From NCBI GenBank assembly GCA_035625025.1, contig DASPQJ010000048.1:1-47937 (forward strand): a stretch of 47,937 nt of DNA. Reading direction: 5' to 3'. The stretch's first letter is position 1; every line of letters begins with the position of its first letter. Below the pieces are notes generated by a model. It searched no databases and was not told the origin of the DNA. It saw only the letters and a list, made by a program, of their open reading frames with translations. Positions 32,334 through 39,832 of this stretch are shown here, in pieces. Origin of the DNA: Bog-793 sp035625025 (lineage in GTDB: Bacteria; Actinomycetota; Acidimicrobiia; Acidimicrobiales; Bog-793). Both the position numbers and the translations under genes were made by a program.

Positions 32334-32906
32334 CTACCCTTCGCGTCGGAACGGGAAGCCGAAGGCGTCGAGCAGAGCTCGTCCCTCGGCGTCGGTGCGG
32401 GCCGTCGTCACGATCGTGATGTCCATTCCACGGGTCGCGTCGACCTTGTCGTAGTCGACTTCCGGGAAGATCAGCTGCTCGGAGACACCGAGCGTGTAGT
32501 TGCCGTGTCCGTCGAACGAGCGCGGGGACAACCCGCGGAAGTCCCGAATACGCGGGATCGCGAGGCTGATCAGGCGATCGAAGAACTCCCACATCCGGTT
32601 TCCTCGCAGTGTCACCATCGCGCCGATCGAGTTCCCCTCGCGCAGCTTGAATGCCGAGATCGACTTGCGCGCCCGGGTGACGATCGGCCGCTGGCCCGTA
32701 ATCGTCGCGAGGTCGCGCACCGCGCCTTCGAGCAGCGACTGCTGCTGGGTCGCCTTGCCGACGCCCATGTTGACCACGATCTTGGCGAGGCGCGGAACTT
32801 CCATGACGTTCGCCAGTCCGAGCTCGGACAGCAATCGGTCCCTGATCTCGTCCTCAAACAGGGCCTTCAGGCGGGGGCGTTCGACCACCTTCGTCATTGC
32901 GCTCAC
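32334..32906 (-). CDS. rplE: 50S ribosomal protein L5
   Basis: A 190-residue L5, which binds 5S rRNA and contacts P-site tRNA. VPRLAKIVVNMGVGKATQQQ, RKSISAFKLREGNSIGAMVT, FRGLSPRSFDGHGNYTLGVS and DITIVTTARTDAEGRALLDA are all present. Two starts are close: GTG 32906, which makes a GTGA overlap with rplX, and ATG 32897. I prefer GTG because overlaps of this type are the rule in the operon and GGGGG lies upstream. Confidence 0.97.
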   Translation of the reverse strand: MSAMTKVVERPRLKALFEDEIRDRLLSELGLANVMEVPRLAKIVVNMGVGKATQQQSLLEGAVRDLATITGQRPIVTRARKSISAFKLREGNSIGAMVTLRGNRMWEFFDRLISLAIPRIRDFRGLSPRSFDGHGNYTLGVSEQLIFPEVDYDKVDATRGMDITIVTTARTDAEGRALLDAFGFPFRREG

Positions 32907-33208
32907 AACCGGCCCCCGCACTTGGCACAAACCCGCGTCTTTGAACCATCCTTGCCGACCTCGTACCGGGCCCGCGTCGGGCCGTCCTTCGCACAGATCA
33001 GCGCGACGACCGCGACCGGAAGTGGCATGTCCTTGTCGATGATCCCGGCCTGCATCGTGGCGCGCTTCGGGCGGGTGTGACGTTTCATGACGTTGACCCC
33101 GGAAACGACGACCTGGTGCTTGTCGGGAATGGCGCGAATCACCTCACCTCTCCGGCCGCGGTGCTTGCCGGACAGGACTTGAACCTCGTCGCCCTTGCGG
33201 ATCTTCAT
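32903..33208 (-). CDS. rplX: 50S ribosomal protein L24
   Basis: A 101-residue L24, an assembly initiator of the 50S subunit. MKIRKGDEVQVLSGKHRGRR is the KOW motif. VVVSGVNVMKRHTRPKRATM follows, and the C-terminus has the zinc-ribbon-like VCAKCGGRL with one CxxC pair. ATG 33208 abuts the rplN stop with no gap. Confidence 0.97.
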   Translation of the reverse strand: MKIRKGDEVQVLSGKHRGRRGEVIRAIPDKHQVVVSGVNVMKRHTRPKRATMQAGIIDKDMPLPVAVVALICAKDGPTRARYEVGKDGSKTRVCAKCGGRL

Positions 33209-33577
33209 CTAGATCACCTCCGGCGCGAGGCTGACGATGCGCATGAATCGCTTGTCGCGCAGTTCGCGGCCGACCGGGCCGAAAATTCGGGTCCCGCGAG
33301 GCTGCAGCTGCTCGTTGATGAGCACCGCGGCGTTCTCGTCGAACCTGATGTAACTCCCGTCAGGACGACGACGCTCCTTCTTCGCCCGCACGACCACGCA
33401 CCTAACGACTTCACCCTTTTTCACCGCAGCTCCCGGAACGGCCTCTTTCACCGTCGCGATGAAGACATCGCCGATGGTCGCGTACCTGCGACGAGAACCC
33501 CCGAGCACCTTGATGCAAAGGACCTCTTTCGCTCCTGAGTTGTCCGCGACCTTGAGTCGCGACTCCTGTTGGATCAC
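33209..33577 (-). CDS. rplN: 50S ribosomal protein L14
   Basis: A 122-residue L14 at the subunit interface. VIQQESRLKVADNSGAKEVL is the family start, then KVLGGSRRRYATIGDVFIAT, VVRAKKERRRPDGSYIRFDE and NAAVLINEQLQPRGTRIFGP. GTG 33577 gives the standard length and a GTGA overlap with rpsQ; the longer version adds unconserved residues. Confidence 0.98.
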   Translation of the reverse strand: MIQQESRLKVADNSGAKEVLCIKVLGGSRRRYATIGDVFIATVKEAVPGAAVKKGEVVRCVVVRAKKERRRPDGSYIRFDENAAVLINEQLQPRGTRIFGPVGRELRDKRFMRIVSLAPEVI

Positions 33578-33870
33578 CGCGCACGCTCCAGGATTTCGAC
33601 GAGCCGCCACCGCTTGAGCTTCGAGATCGGGCGCGTTTCCGCGACACGCACCCGGTCGCCGACGGCAGCGGTGTTCTCCTCGTCGTGGACGTAGAGCCTC
33701 TTCGAGCGCTGGACAGTCTTGGCGTACTTCGGGTGGCGGACGCGTTCGACGACCGACACGACCACCGTCTTGTCCTTCGATCGCGAGATCACCGTCCCCT
33801 CGCGCACCTTGCGACGGTTCGGTCGCAGGACGCGAGGCACAAGGACCGCTGATTCGGTGTCGTCAGCCAC
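33574..33870 (-). CDS. rpsQ: 30S ribosomal protein S17
   Basis: A 98-residue S17, a primary 16S rRNA binder with an OB fold. REGTVISRSKDKTVVVSVVE, VRHPKYAKTVQRSKRLYVHD and VGDRVRVAETRPISKLKRWR are the signatures. The start is GTG 33870, overlapping the rpmC stop by 8 bp. The first 20 residues are an extension not found in E. coli. Confidence 0.97.
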   Translation of the reverse strand: MADDTESAVLVPRVLRPNRRKVREGTVISRSKDKTVVVSVVERVRHPKYAKTVQRSKRLYVHDEENTAAVGDRVRVAETRPISKLKRWRLVEILERAR

Positions 33871-34096
33871 GGCTCTTCCTCGTCCTTTTCGCAGATCGCT
33901 CGACCGCAGCGGCGTCCTCAGCCGCGATCGTCAGGAGACGGGCGATGTCCTTGCGGACGATCGCGATCCGGCTCACATTGTCGAGACGACCCGTCGCGAG
34001 TTGGAAGCGGAGATTGAACAGCTCTTTGCGCGCGTCGATGAGGCGCTGGGCCCGATCGAGCTCCGAGAGCGAGCGCAGTTCGGTCGGCTTCGTCAT
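33863..34096 (-). CDS. rpmC: 50S ribosomal protein L29
   Basis: A 77-residue L29 near the tunnel exit. LRSLSELDRAQRLIDARKEL, FNLRFQLATGRLDNVSRIAI and VRKDIARLLTIAAED match the family. The usual N-terminal Met-Lys is replaced by MTKPTELR. ATG 34096 overlaps the rplP stop (ATGA). Confidence 0.96.
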   Translation of the reverse strand: MTKPTELRSLSELDRAQRLIDARKELFNLRFQLATGRLDNVSRIAIVRKDIARLLTIAAEDAAAVERSAKRTRKSRG

Positions 34097-34533
34097 TTCG
34101 CGGCCCCCCCGGCTTCGGCCAGCACTCCGGGACGAATGACGACCTCGGCCTGGATCGGAAGTTTCTGGATCGCGCGTTCAAGCGCCTGGCGCGCGAGCTG
34201 TTCATCGACCCCCGCGATCTCGAAAAGGATCCTCCCCGGTCGCACGACGGCGACCCAGTGCTCTGGGTTGCCCTTGCCTGATCCCATGCGCGTCTCTGCT
34301 GGCTTCTGGGTGACCGGCTTGTCCGGGAAGACCCGGATCCAGACCTTGCCTCCCCGGCGCACATGACGCGTCATCGCGATACGAGCCGCCTCGATCTGGC
34401 GCGCCGTGATCCATCCCGGTTCGAGAGCCTTGATCCCGTAGTCGCCGAAGTCGATCGTCTGGGCGCCCTTGGCGAGGCCGGTGCGACGACCGCGGTGCTG
34501 CTTGCGGTGCTTGACCTTCTTTGGCATCAGCAT
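34093..34533 (-). CDS. rplP: 50S ribosomal protein L16
   Basis: A 146-residue L16 near the peptidyl-transferase centre. MLMPKKVKHRKQHRGRRTGL opens it. ITARQIEAARIAMTRHVRRG, GKVWIRVFPDKPVTQKPAET and RMGSGKGNPEHWVAVVRPGR are near-invariant. ATG 34533 (MLMPKK) is preferred over ATG 34527 by homology. Two bases separate it from the rpsC stop. Confidence 0.98.
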   Translation of the reverse strand: MLMPKKVKHRKQHRGRRTGLAKGAQTIDFGDYGIKALEPGWITARQIEAARIAMTRHVRRGGKVWIRVFPDKPVTQKPAETRMGSGKGNPEHWVAVVRPGRILFEIAGVDEQLARQALERAIQKLPIQAEVVIRPGVLAEAGGAAK

Positions 34534-34535
34534 CG

Positions 34536-35492
34536 TCAGTCGTTCTCCTTGCGGAAGTGCGGCGTTTCGTGGTGCTCGTCACGTGTCCGTCGCTCGATCT
34601 CCTCTTCCTCGGCAAGGAGCTTCTCGAGCGCGTCGTCGGCCGGAGGGGCGACCGGCTCGGCCGGCGCCTCGACGGCAGCTTCTTCGCGTTCGCCCTTTGC
34701 CGCCGGCGCTGGGACTTCCTCCGGAGGCAAGCCGGGCTCGCCCAGCTCCGGCCGGCGCCGACCACCGCCGGCCGACACGATCCGGCGGGGGCGGGCCTGG
34801 CCTGACGTCTCGCCGACGGCCATCGCGGCCTCACGAGAGATCTTGTCCTCGGGTGCGGCTCGGTAGGGGAGGATGTCGCCCTTGTAGATCCAGACCTTCA
34901 CGCCAACGCGTCCGGTCGAGGTGCGTGCTTCGCGGAATCCGAAGTCGATATCGGCTCGCAGCGTGTGCAGCGGCACGCGGCCCTCGCGGTAGGACTCCTT
35001 GCGTGACATCTCCGAACCGCCGAGACGACCGGAGCACTGGACACGCACCCCCTGGCCTCCGGCCTTCTGCACGGTCTGGATCGCTCGCTTCATGGCACGC
35101 CGGAAACTGATACGCCGCGTGAGCTGGTCGGCGATCCCCTGGGCGATGAGCGCGGCGTCGAGCTCGGGCTGCTTGATCTCCTGGATGTTCAGCTGGACGT
35201 TGGCGTTCTTCGTCATCCGCCCGAGGTGGCGGCGGAGCCGGTCCGCTTCGGCGCCCCGACGCCCAATTACGATGCCCGGACGGGCGGTGTGCACGTCGAC
35301 GCGCAGGCGGTCCCTCGTACGCTCGATCTCGATCCGGCTGACGGCCGCCGACTCGAGCTGGGTCATCAAATAATCTCGGATGTTCCAGTCCTCGACGACG
35401 GCGTTCTGGTAGCCGCGGTCCTCGAACCAACGCGACTTCCAGTCGGTCGTGATGCCGAGGCGAAACCCGTAAGGGTTGACCTTCTGACCCAT
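34536..35492 (-). CDS. rpsC: 30S ribosomal protein S3 with long C-terminal tail
   Basis: A 318-residue S3, part of the mRNA entry tunnel. MGQKVNPYGFRLGITTDWKS, the KH-domain loop RPGIVIGRRGAEADRLRRHL, and EGRVPLHTLRADIDFGFREA with GVKVWIYKGDILP define it. The conserved part ends near residue 225. About 90 further residues form a Pro/Ala/Glu-rich tail, including LEKLLAEEEEIERRTRDEHH. The ATG shares one base with the rplV stop (TAATG), and the longer open frame upstream is the repeat region of rplV in another frame. Confidence 0.97.
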   Translation of the reverse strand: MGQKVNPYGFRLGITTDWKSRWFEDRGYQNAVVEDWNIRDYLMTQLESAAVSRIEIERTRDRLRVDVHTARPGIVIGRRGAEADRLRRHLGRMTKNANVQLNIQEIKQPELDAALIAQGIADQLTRRISFRRAMKRAIQTVQKAGGQGVRVQCSGRLGGSEMSRKESYREGRVPLHTLRADIDFGFREARTSTGRVGVKVWIYKGDILPYRAAPEDKISREAAMAVGETSGQARPRRIVSAGGGRRRPELGEPGLPPEEVPAPAAKGEREEAAVEAPAEPVAPPADDALEKLLAEEEEIERRTRDEHHETPHFRKEND

Positions 35493-36343
35493 TAGCTCTT
35501 GTCCTTCCCGGACGACCGGCGCGTGGTCTTCTTCGCGATTCTGGCGATCACCCGTGTGGCCCTCGTCGGCGCCCCGCTCTTCTTCGCCGGGGCGGCCTTG
35601 GCGGGGACCTTCTTCGCCGGGGCCTTCTTCGCCGGGGCGGCCTTCGCGGGGGCCCTTTTCGCCGGGGCGGCCTTCGCGGGGGGCCTCTTCGCCGGGGCGG
35701 CCTTCACGGGGGCCTTCTTCGCCGGAGCGGCCTTCGCCGGGGGCCTCTTCGCCGGGGCCTTCTTCGCGGGGGTCCTCTTCGCGGGGGCGGTCTCGCGTCC
35801 CCGCGGCACGCGCTCCTCGTTCTCCTCCGACTCTTTGGCACCTTCCCCGGTGACAACCGCGGATTCCTCGCCCGCCGGGATCGCCTCGAGCGCCAGAGCG
35901 CGTCGCCGCGCCCCCGCGACGCGGCGAGCACGGCGGTCGGCATTCTGCGCCGCGGAACGCGCTTTCAGGCGCGCGATCTGGGCCTCGGGCATCCGCGCCA
36001 GGATGATCGTGACGTGGCAGGTGCGCTTGCGAATCCGCGAGGCGCGGCCGCGTGCCCGGGGTCGGAAGCGTTTGAGCGTCGGGCCCTCGTCGACGAAGCA
36101 CGAGGCGATATAGAGCTCTTCGGGAAACTGACCGTCGTTATGCTCGGCATTGGAGGCCGCCGAACGCAGCAGTTTTGCGACCACTGGTGCCGCGCCACGA
36201 TCGCTGTGGTCGAGCAGTTCAACGGCCCGTGTGTAGTCGAGCCCGCGCACGAGGTCGAGTACTTCGCGCGCTTTGTAGCCCGACATCTGGCAGTGTCGGA
36301 GCACGGCGCGGGTTCCGGGGCGTTCGTTGGTCTTGACGGTCAT
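35492..36343 (-). CDS. rplV: 50S ribosomal protein L22 with pentapeptide-repeat tail
   Basis: A 283-residue L22, more than twice the usual 110-120. The core (1 to about 115) lines the exit tunnel: VLRHCQMSGYKAREVLDLVR, LLRSAASNAEHN and RFRPRARGRASRIRKRTCHV. Residues 116-186 are an Ala/Arg/Glu-rich linker. Residues 187-256 are 14 consecutive PAKxx pentapeptides, and a basic end VIARIAKKTTRRSSGKDKS follows. The tail resembles the PAKKA repeats of actinobacterial HupB and would bind nucleic acid. ATG 36343 lies 2 bp after rpsS. Confidence 0.96.
   Translation of the reverse strand: MTVKTNERPGTRAVLRHCQMSGYKAREVLDLVRGLDYTRAVELLDHSDRGAAPVVAKLLRSAASNAEHNDGQFPEELYIASCFVDEGPTLKRFRPRARGRASRIRKRTCHVTIILARMPEAQIARLKARSAAQNADRRARRVAGARRRALALEAIPAGEESAVVTGEGAKESEENEERVPRGRETAPAKRTPAKKAPAKRPPAKAAPAKKAPVKAAPAKRPPAKAAPAKRAPAKAAPAKKAPAKKVPAKAAPAKKSGAPTRATRVIARIAKKTTRRSSGKDKS
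35576..35785 (-). repeat. In-frame 15-bp tandem repeat encoding PAKxx units in rplV
   Basis: Fourteen successive 15-bp units encode P-A-K followed by two of K, R, A, P, T or V; one unit is PVKAA. On the plus strand they appear as repeats of forms such as CTTCTTCGCCGGGGC. The copies are imperfect at DNA level but keep frame. Such repeats can vary in number between strains. Confidence 0.92.
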
Positions 36344-36345
36344 CG

Positions 36346-36624
36346 TCAGCGCCTCGCCTGGCGTTCTTGACCGGCGTGGAAACGGAAGGTCCGAGTGGGG
36401 GCGAACTCGCCCAGCTTGTGGCCGACCATCGCCTCGGTGACGTAGACGGGGATATGCCTGCGGCCGTCATGGACACCGATCGTGTGGCCGACCATGTCCG
36501 GGATGATCGTCGAACGGCGGGACCAGGTTTTCACGACGCGCTTCTCGTTCTTCGCGTTCAGCTCGTCAATCTTCTTCAGCAGATGGTCATCGACGAATGG
36601 TCCCTTTTTCAGGCTGCGGGGCAT
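36346..36624 (-). CDS. rpsS: 30S ribosomal protein S19
   Basis: A 92-residue S19 in the 30S head, partner of S13. MPRSLKKGPFVDDHLLKKID, KTWSRRSTIIPDMVGHTIGV, HDGRRHIPVYVTEAMVGHKL and GEFAPTRTFRFH are the classic sequence. GAGGA stands before ATG 36624. It follows rplB by 19 bp. Confidence 0.98.
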   Translation of the reverse strand: MPRSLKKGPFVDDHLLKKIDELNAKNEKRVVKTWSRRSTIIPDMVGHTIGVHDGRRHIPVYVTEAMVGHKLGEFAPTRTFRFHAGQERQARR

Positions 36625-36643
36625 ACGATCCTCGTTCTGTTCC

Positions 36644-37480
36644 TCAACGGCGCGCGCCGCGACCGCGTCGGCGGCGCACGATGAGCTGATCGGACGTCTT
36701 GTGGCGGGCCCGCGTCCGGCCTTCGGGCTTCCCCCACGGCGAGACGGGATGACGTCCGCCGGAGGCCTTGCCCTCGCCGCCGCCGAGCGGGTGGTCGACC
36801 GGGTTCATCGCCACGCCCCGTGTCTGCGGTCGAACCCCACGCCAACGGTTACGCCCCGCCTTGCCGATCGAGACGAGCTCGGCCTCGGCATTGCCAACCT
36901 CGCCGATCGTTGCCCGGCAGTCGATCGGGACCCGACGCATCTCGGTCGAAGGCAGCCGCAGCGTCGCGAGCGTCCCCTCCTTGGCGACGAGCTGCACGCT
37001 CATCCCGGCGCCGCGGGCCAGCTTGCCGCCGCCGCCCGGACGGAGCTCCACGTTGTGCAGCACCGAACCGACCGGGATGTAGCGCATCGGAAGGGCGTTG
37101 CCCGGTCGGATCTCCGCGCCGTGACCGGACTGCAGGACATCGCCGACCGCGACGCGTTGGGGAGCGAGAATGTAGCGCTTCTCGCCGTCCGCGTAGTGAA
37201 GTAGCGCGATCCGGGCGTTGCGGTTCGGGTCGTACTCGATCGCGGCGACCCGGGCCGGCACCCCGTCTTTTTCACGCCAGAAGTCGATGACGCGGTACTG
37301 GCGTTTGTGGCCGCCGCCGCGATGGCGCGCCGTCTTGCGACCGTAGCTGTTACGCCCACCGGACGAGGGAAGCGGCTCGACGAGCGTCCGCTCGGGGCGG
37401 TCCTTCGTGATCTCTGCGAAGTCCGATACCGATTGGAACCGTCGTCCGGCGCTCGTCGGCTTGCGCTTGCGCACTGCCAT
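36644..37480 (-). CDS. rplB: 50S ribosomal protein L2
   Basis: A 278-residue L2, needed for subunit association and peptidyl-transferase assembly. MAVRKRKPTSAGRRFQSVSD is the start, then GRKTARHRGGGHKRQYRVID. The near-invariant AMNPVDHPLGGGEGKASGGR and HPVSPWGKPEGRTRARHK contain the functionally important histidines. ATG 37480 is chosen by homology, 10 bp after rplW; an upstream in-frame start would add 14 unconserved residues. Confidence 0.98.
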   Translation of the reverse strand: MAVRKRKPTSAGRRFQSVSDFAEITKDRPERTLVEPLPSSGGRNSYGRKTARHRGGGHKRQYRVIDFWREKDGVPARVAAIEYDPNRNARIALLHYADGEKRYILAPQRVAVGDVLQSGHGAEIRPGNALPMRYIPVGSVLHNVELRPGGGGKLARGAGMSVQLVAKEGTLATLRLPSTEMRRVPIDCRATIGEVGNAEAELVSIGKAGRNRWRGVRPQTRGVAMNPVDHPLGGGEGKASGGRHPVSPWGKPEGRTRARHKTSDQLIVRRRRGRGARR

Positions 37481-37490
37481 GGCGGATCCC

Positions 37491-37781
37491 TCAGCTCTCG
37501 AACAGCTCGATGCGGTCGTCACCGGCGAGGCGCACGATCGCCCGCTTCGTGTCCGACCGCCGGCCGAAGTTCATGACCCGACGATTCCTCTTCCGCTTTC
37601 CCTTGCGATTGAGCGTGTTCACGCTGGCGACGTGGACGGCGAACGTCTGCTCCACGGCGTCACGGATCTCTTCTTTGCTCGCCCGGGGATCGACGACGAA
37701 GACGTAGGCGCCCTGCTCCATGAGACCGTAGGACTTCTCGGAGATGACGGGGCGGAGAAGAACCATACGGCTGCTACTCAT
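37491..37781 (-). CDS. rplW: 50S ribosomal protein L23
   Basis: A 96-residue L23 at the tunnel exit, docking site for trigger factor and SRP. VLLRPVISEKSYGLMEQGAY, FVVDPRASKEEIRDAVEQTF and VASVNTLNRKGKRKRNRRVM are the family signature. ATG 37781 overlaps the rplD stop (ATGA). Confidence 0.98.
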   Translation of the reverse strand: MSSSRMVLLRPVISEKSYGLMEQGAYVFVVDPRASKEEIRDAVEQTFAVHVASVNTLNRKGKRKRNRRVMNFGRRSDTKRAIVRLAGDDRIELFES

Positions 37782-38614
37782 CTCGCACCCCGATCCTGCG
37801 CCGTCGATCGCTTGCCAGCTGGAGCGCGTGCCGCGGTCTTCTTCGCCGCCGTGGCCGCCGAGGTCTTCTTCGCCGCCGTGGCCGCCGAGACCTTCTGCGC
37901 CGGCGTCGAGGCTTTGGCCGCCACCCTCGACGGCGCGGCCTTGGCTGATCTAGCCGTACCGGGAAGCGACTCGTCCGTGAAAACCACGACGTCCGCGGCA
38001 ACCAGGTCGTACGCCGTCACCTGCTCAACGGGCACGCTCCAGACTCCGGGGATGTTGCGGAACGACCGCTCGACCACGTCATTGCGGCCCGCCATGACGA
38101 CGAGGACCCGGCCGGAACAGTCGAGGGCCGCGAGAGACGCCAGGGCGTCTTTCGTGCGCGGCACCTCCATCGTCCAGCGGTCGATGAGCCGCAGTGAGCC
38201 GCGCCCGGCGTGGTCGGAGAGCGCGCGGCGCAAGGCCTGCTGGACCATCTTGCGCGGGGTGCGCTGCGTGTAGTCACGAGACTTTGGACCAAGAGCGACG
38301 CCGCCGCCGGCGTAGTGCGGCGCCCGGATGGACCCCTGTCGGGCGGAGCCCGTGCCCTTCTGCCGGTACGGCTTGGCCGACCCGCCGCGCACCTCGGAGC
38401 GCGTCTTCGTGCTCTGTGTTCCCCGCCGCCTCGCCGCGAGCTGGGCCGTCACGACCTGGTGGACGAGGGCCGCGTTGGCCGCGGCGGAGAAGAACTCCGG
38501 GTCGAGCGAGACGGCGCCGAGCACGACACCGGCGTCGGTCGTCCGGTTGATCGTGACCGGCTCGGGGCGCGTGACGGGTCTCGAAGCCCGTCCGCGGACC
38601 ACGTCGACGCTCAC
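37778..38614 (-). CDS. rplD: 50S ribosomal protein L4 with Ala/Lys-rich tail
   Basis: A 278-residue L4, whose loop lines the exit tunnel. The extended loop is STKTRSEVRGGSAKPYRQKG and TGSARQGSIRAPHYAGGGVA, and the globular part has TPRKMVQQALRRALSDHAGR and YDLVAADVVVFTDESL. The conserved fold ends near residue 220. About 55 residues of Ala/Lys/Thr-rich tail follow, including two copies of SAATAAKKT. GTG 38614 forms a GTGA overlap with rplC. In E. coli L4 represses its own operon; the leader at 39256-39513 is a possible target. Confidence 0.97.
   Translation of the reverse strand: MSVDVVRGRASRPVTRPEPVTINRTTDAGVVLGAVSLDPEFFSAAANAALVHQVVTAQLAARRRGTQSTKTRSEVRGGSAKPYRQKGTGSARQGSIRAPHYAGGGVALGPKSRDYTQRTPRKMVQQALRRALSDHAGRGSLRLIDRWTMEVPRTKDALASLAALDCSGRVLVVMAGRNDVVERSFRNIPGVWSVPVEQVTAYDLVAADVVVFTDESLPGTARSAKAAPSRVAAKASTPAQKVSAATAAKKTSAATAAKKTAARAPAGKRSTAQDRGAR
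37835..37888 (-). repeat. Two 27-bp direct repeats in the rplD tail
   Basis: A 27-bp unit starting GGTCTTCTTCGCCGCC on the plus strand occurs at 37835 and again at 37862. It encodes the duplicated SAATAAKKT segment of the L4 tail. The copies are near-identical apart from the ends, suggesting recent duplication. Confidence 0.8.
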
Positions 38615-39255
38615 CTCACGCCGCCCTTCACGGCTTGGCGGATCACGACGAGTCCGCCGCGGGGACCGGGCACGGCGCCCTTCACGAGCACGATCTCCCT
38701 CTCGGCGTCGGCCTCGACGACCTCGAGGTTGAGGGTCGTCACGCGCTCGGCGCCCAGGCGCCCCGCCATCTTGGCGCCCCGGAAGACCCGGGCGGGAGTG
38801 GCGCAGGCACCGATGGAGCCGGGCGCGCGGTGCTTCTTGTGGTTGCCGTGCGCGCCGCCCTGGCCCGAGAAATTGTGCCGCTTCATGCTGCCGGCGAAAC
38901 CCTTGCCTTTCGAGATCGCCGTGACGTCGACCTTTTCGCCCGCGGACAGGATCCCGACGTCGATCTGCTGGCCGACCGAGTAGCCGTCGGTGTCGTCGAC
39001 CCGCAGCTCGACGAGGCGCCGCCCGGGGTCGACGCTGGCCCTGGCGAAGTGCCCCGCCTCCGGTTTGTTGAGGGCGCTCGCCCGTCGAAAACCGTAGGTG
39101 ACCTGCAGGGCGGAGTAACCCTCGCGTTCGGGTGTTTTCACCTGGACGACTCGCAAAGGCGCGACCTTCACGACGGTGACGGGAACCGCCCGGTTCTCAG
39201 CGTCGAAGATCTGGGTCATCCCGACCTTCTCGCCGACGACCGCTTTCAGTGTCAT
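38611..39255 (-). CDS. rplC: 50S ribosomal protein L3
   Basis: A 214-residue L3, an initiator of 50S assembly reaching the peptidyl-transferase centre. LKAVVGEKVGMTQIFDAENR is the start. GKGFAGSMKRHNFSGQGGAH and GNHKKHRAPGSIGACATPAR form the central extension with the methylated-Gln region, followed by FRGAKMAGRLGAERVTTLNL. ATG 39255 is fixed by homology; its Shine-Dalgarno (GGAG) is weak. A 258-bp gap with strong hairpins separates it from rpsJ. Confidence 0.97.
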   Translation of the reverse strand: MTLKAVVGEKVGMTQIFDAENRAVPVTVVKVAPLRVVQVKTPEREGYSALQVTYGFRRASALNKPEAGHFARASVDPGRRLVELRVDDTDGYSVGQQIDVGILSAGEKVDVTAISKGKGFAGSMKRHNFSGQGGAHGNHKKHRAPGSIGACATPARVFRGAKMAGRLGAERVTTLNLEVVEADAEREIVLVKGAVPGPRGGLVVIRQAVKGGVR

Positions 39256-39513
39256 CGTCGTTCCGTCTCTCCGTACCGGCCTTCTGACCGGGCCCTCCCT
39301 GAACCCGGCGGCCGCGGCGACACCGCCGACGCCGGGTTCGACGGGATGGGTGAACCACCCCTTCTCACGCGGGCGCTCCGCTCGAGAACCGAGCGGAGCG
39401 CAGATCGTTTCTGCCGAACGGTCCCCCGACAGACGGGGCACGCTCGGACTTCATCCTCGCAGTCCGCCGGGGTCCCTCCCGGCGAGACAGAACACTATAT
39501 CAACAGCTCGCGG
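39256..39513 (-). promoter_or_regulatory. Structured leader with candidate internal promoter before rplC
   Basis: The 258 bp between rpsJ and rplC hold no gene. Seen on the transcript strand are a perfect 12-bp hairpin with a 5-nt loop, GCGCTCCGCTCG/CGAGCGGAGCGC (39373-39401), and a 9-bp pair GAACCCGGC/GCCGGGTTC (39301-39339) with an inner CGGCG/CGCCG stem. A GGGTG/CACCC mini-hairpin follows. An extended -10 element, TGATATAGT with TATAGT at 39494-39499, stands just after the rpsJ stop but lacks a good -35. No T-run follows the hairpins. An S10-operon type leader displaced to after rpsJ is my reading. Confidence 0.5.
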
Positions 39514-39828
39514 CTAGGCCTGCTGGATCTTGATCTCGATGTCGACCCCGGCGGGCAGATCGAGCCGTTGCAGGGAGTCGACGGTCTTCGGACCGTGCTC
39601 GACGATATCGACCAGCCGCTTGTGGATCCGCATCTCGAAGTGCTCGCGGCTGTCCTTGTGCTTGTGAGGCGACCGCACGACCGTGTAGCGGTGCCGCTCG
39701 GTCGGCAGCGGGATCGGGCCGCGCACCTTCGCCTGGGTGCGGAGCACCGTCTCGACGATCTTCTTCGTCGACTGGTCGACGACCTCGTGATCGTACGCCT
39801 TGAGCCGGATCCTGATCCGCTGCGCCAT
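39514..39828 (-). CDS. rpsJ: 30S ribosomal protein S10 (NusE)
   Basis: A 104-residue S10, a 30S head protein and also NusE, the partner of NusB and NusG in antitermination. RIRIRLKAYDHEVVDQSTKK, VRGPIPLPTERHRYTVVRSP, HKHKDSREHFEMRIHKRLVD and PAGVDIEIKI match the family. ATG 39828 lies 4 bp after the tuf stop with TAGGA overlapping that stop, so it probably belongs to the rpsL-tuf transcript. Confidence 0.98.
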   Translation of the reverse strand: MAQRIRIRLKAYDHEVVDQSTKKIVETVLRTQAKVRGPIPLPTERHRYTVVRSPHKHKDSREHFEMRIHKRLVDIVEHGPKTVDSLQRLDLPAGVDIEIKIQQA

Positions 39829-39832
39829 CGTC

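Noticed and set aside
35576..35785. Regularly spaced repeats that could look like a CRISPR array or minisatellite
   Set aside because: The units are contiguous with no spacers, keep the rplV frame, and encode a clear pentapeptide repeat.
35493..36101. A long N-terminal extension of S3
   Set aside because: It is the rplV repeat region read in another frame. ATG 35492 gives the invariant S3 start MGQKVNP.
39483..39505. TTGATA before rplC as a -35 element
   Set aside because: No -10-like hexamer lies 16-18 bp downstream. The same bases fit better as an extended -10 (TGATATAGT).
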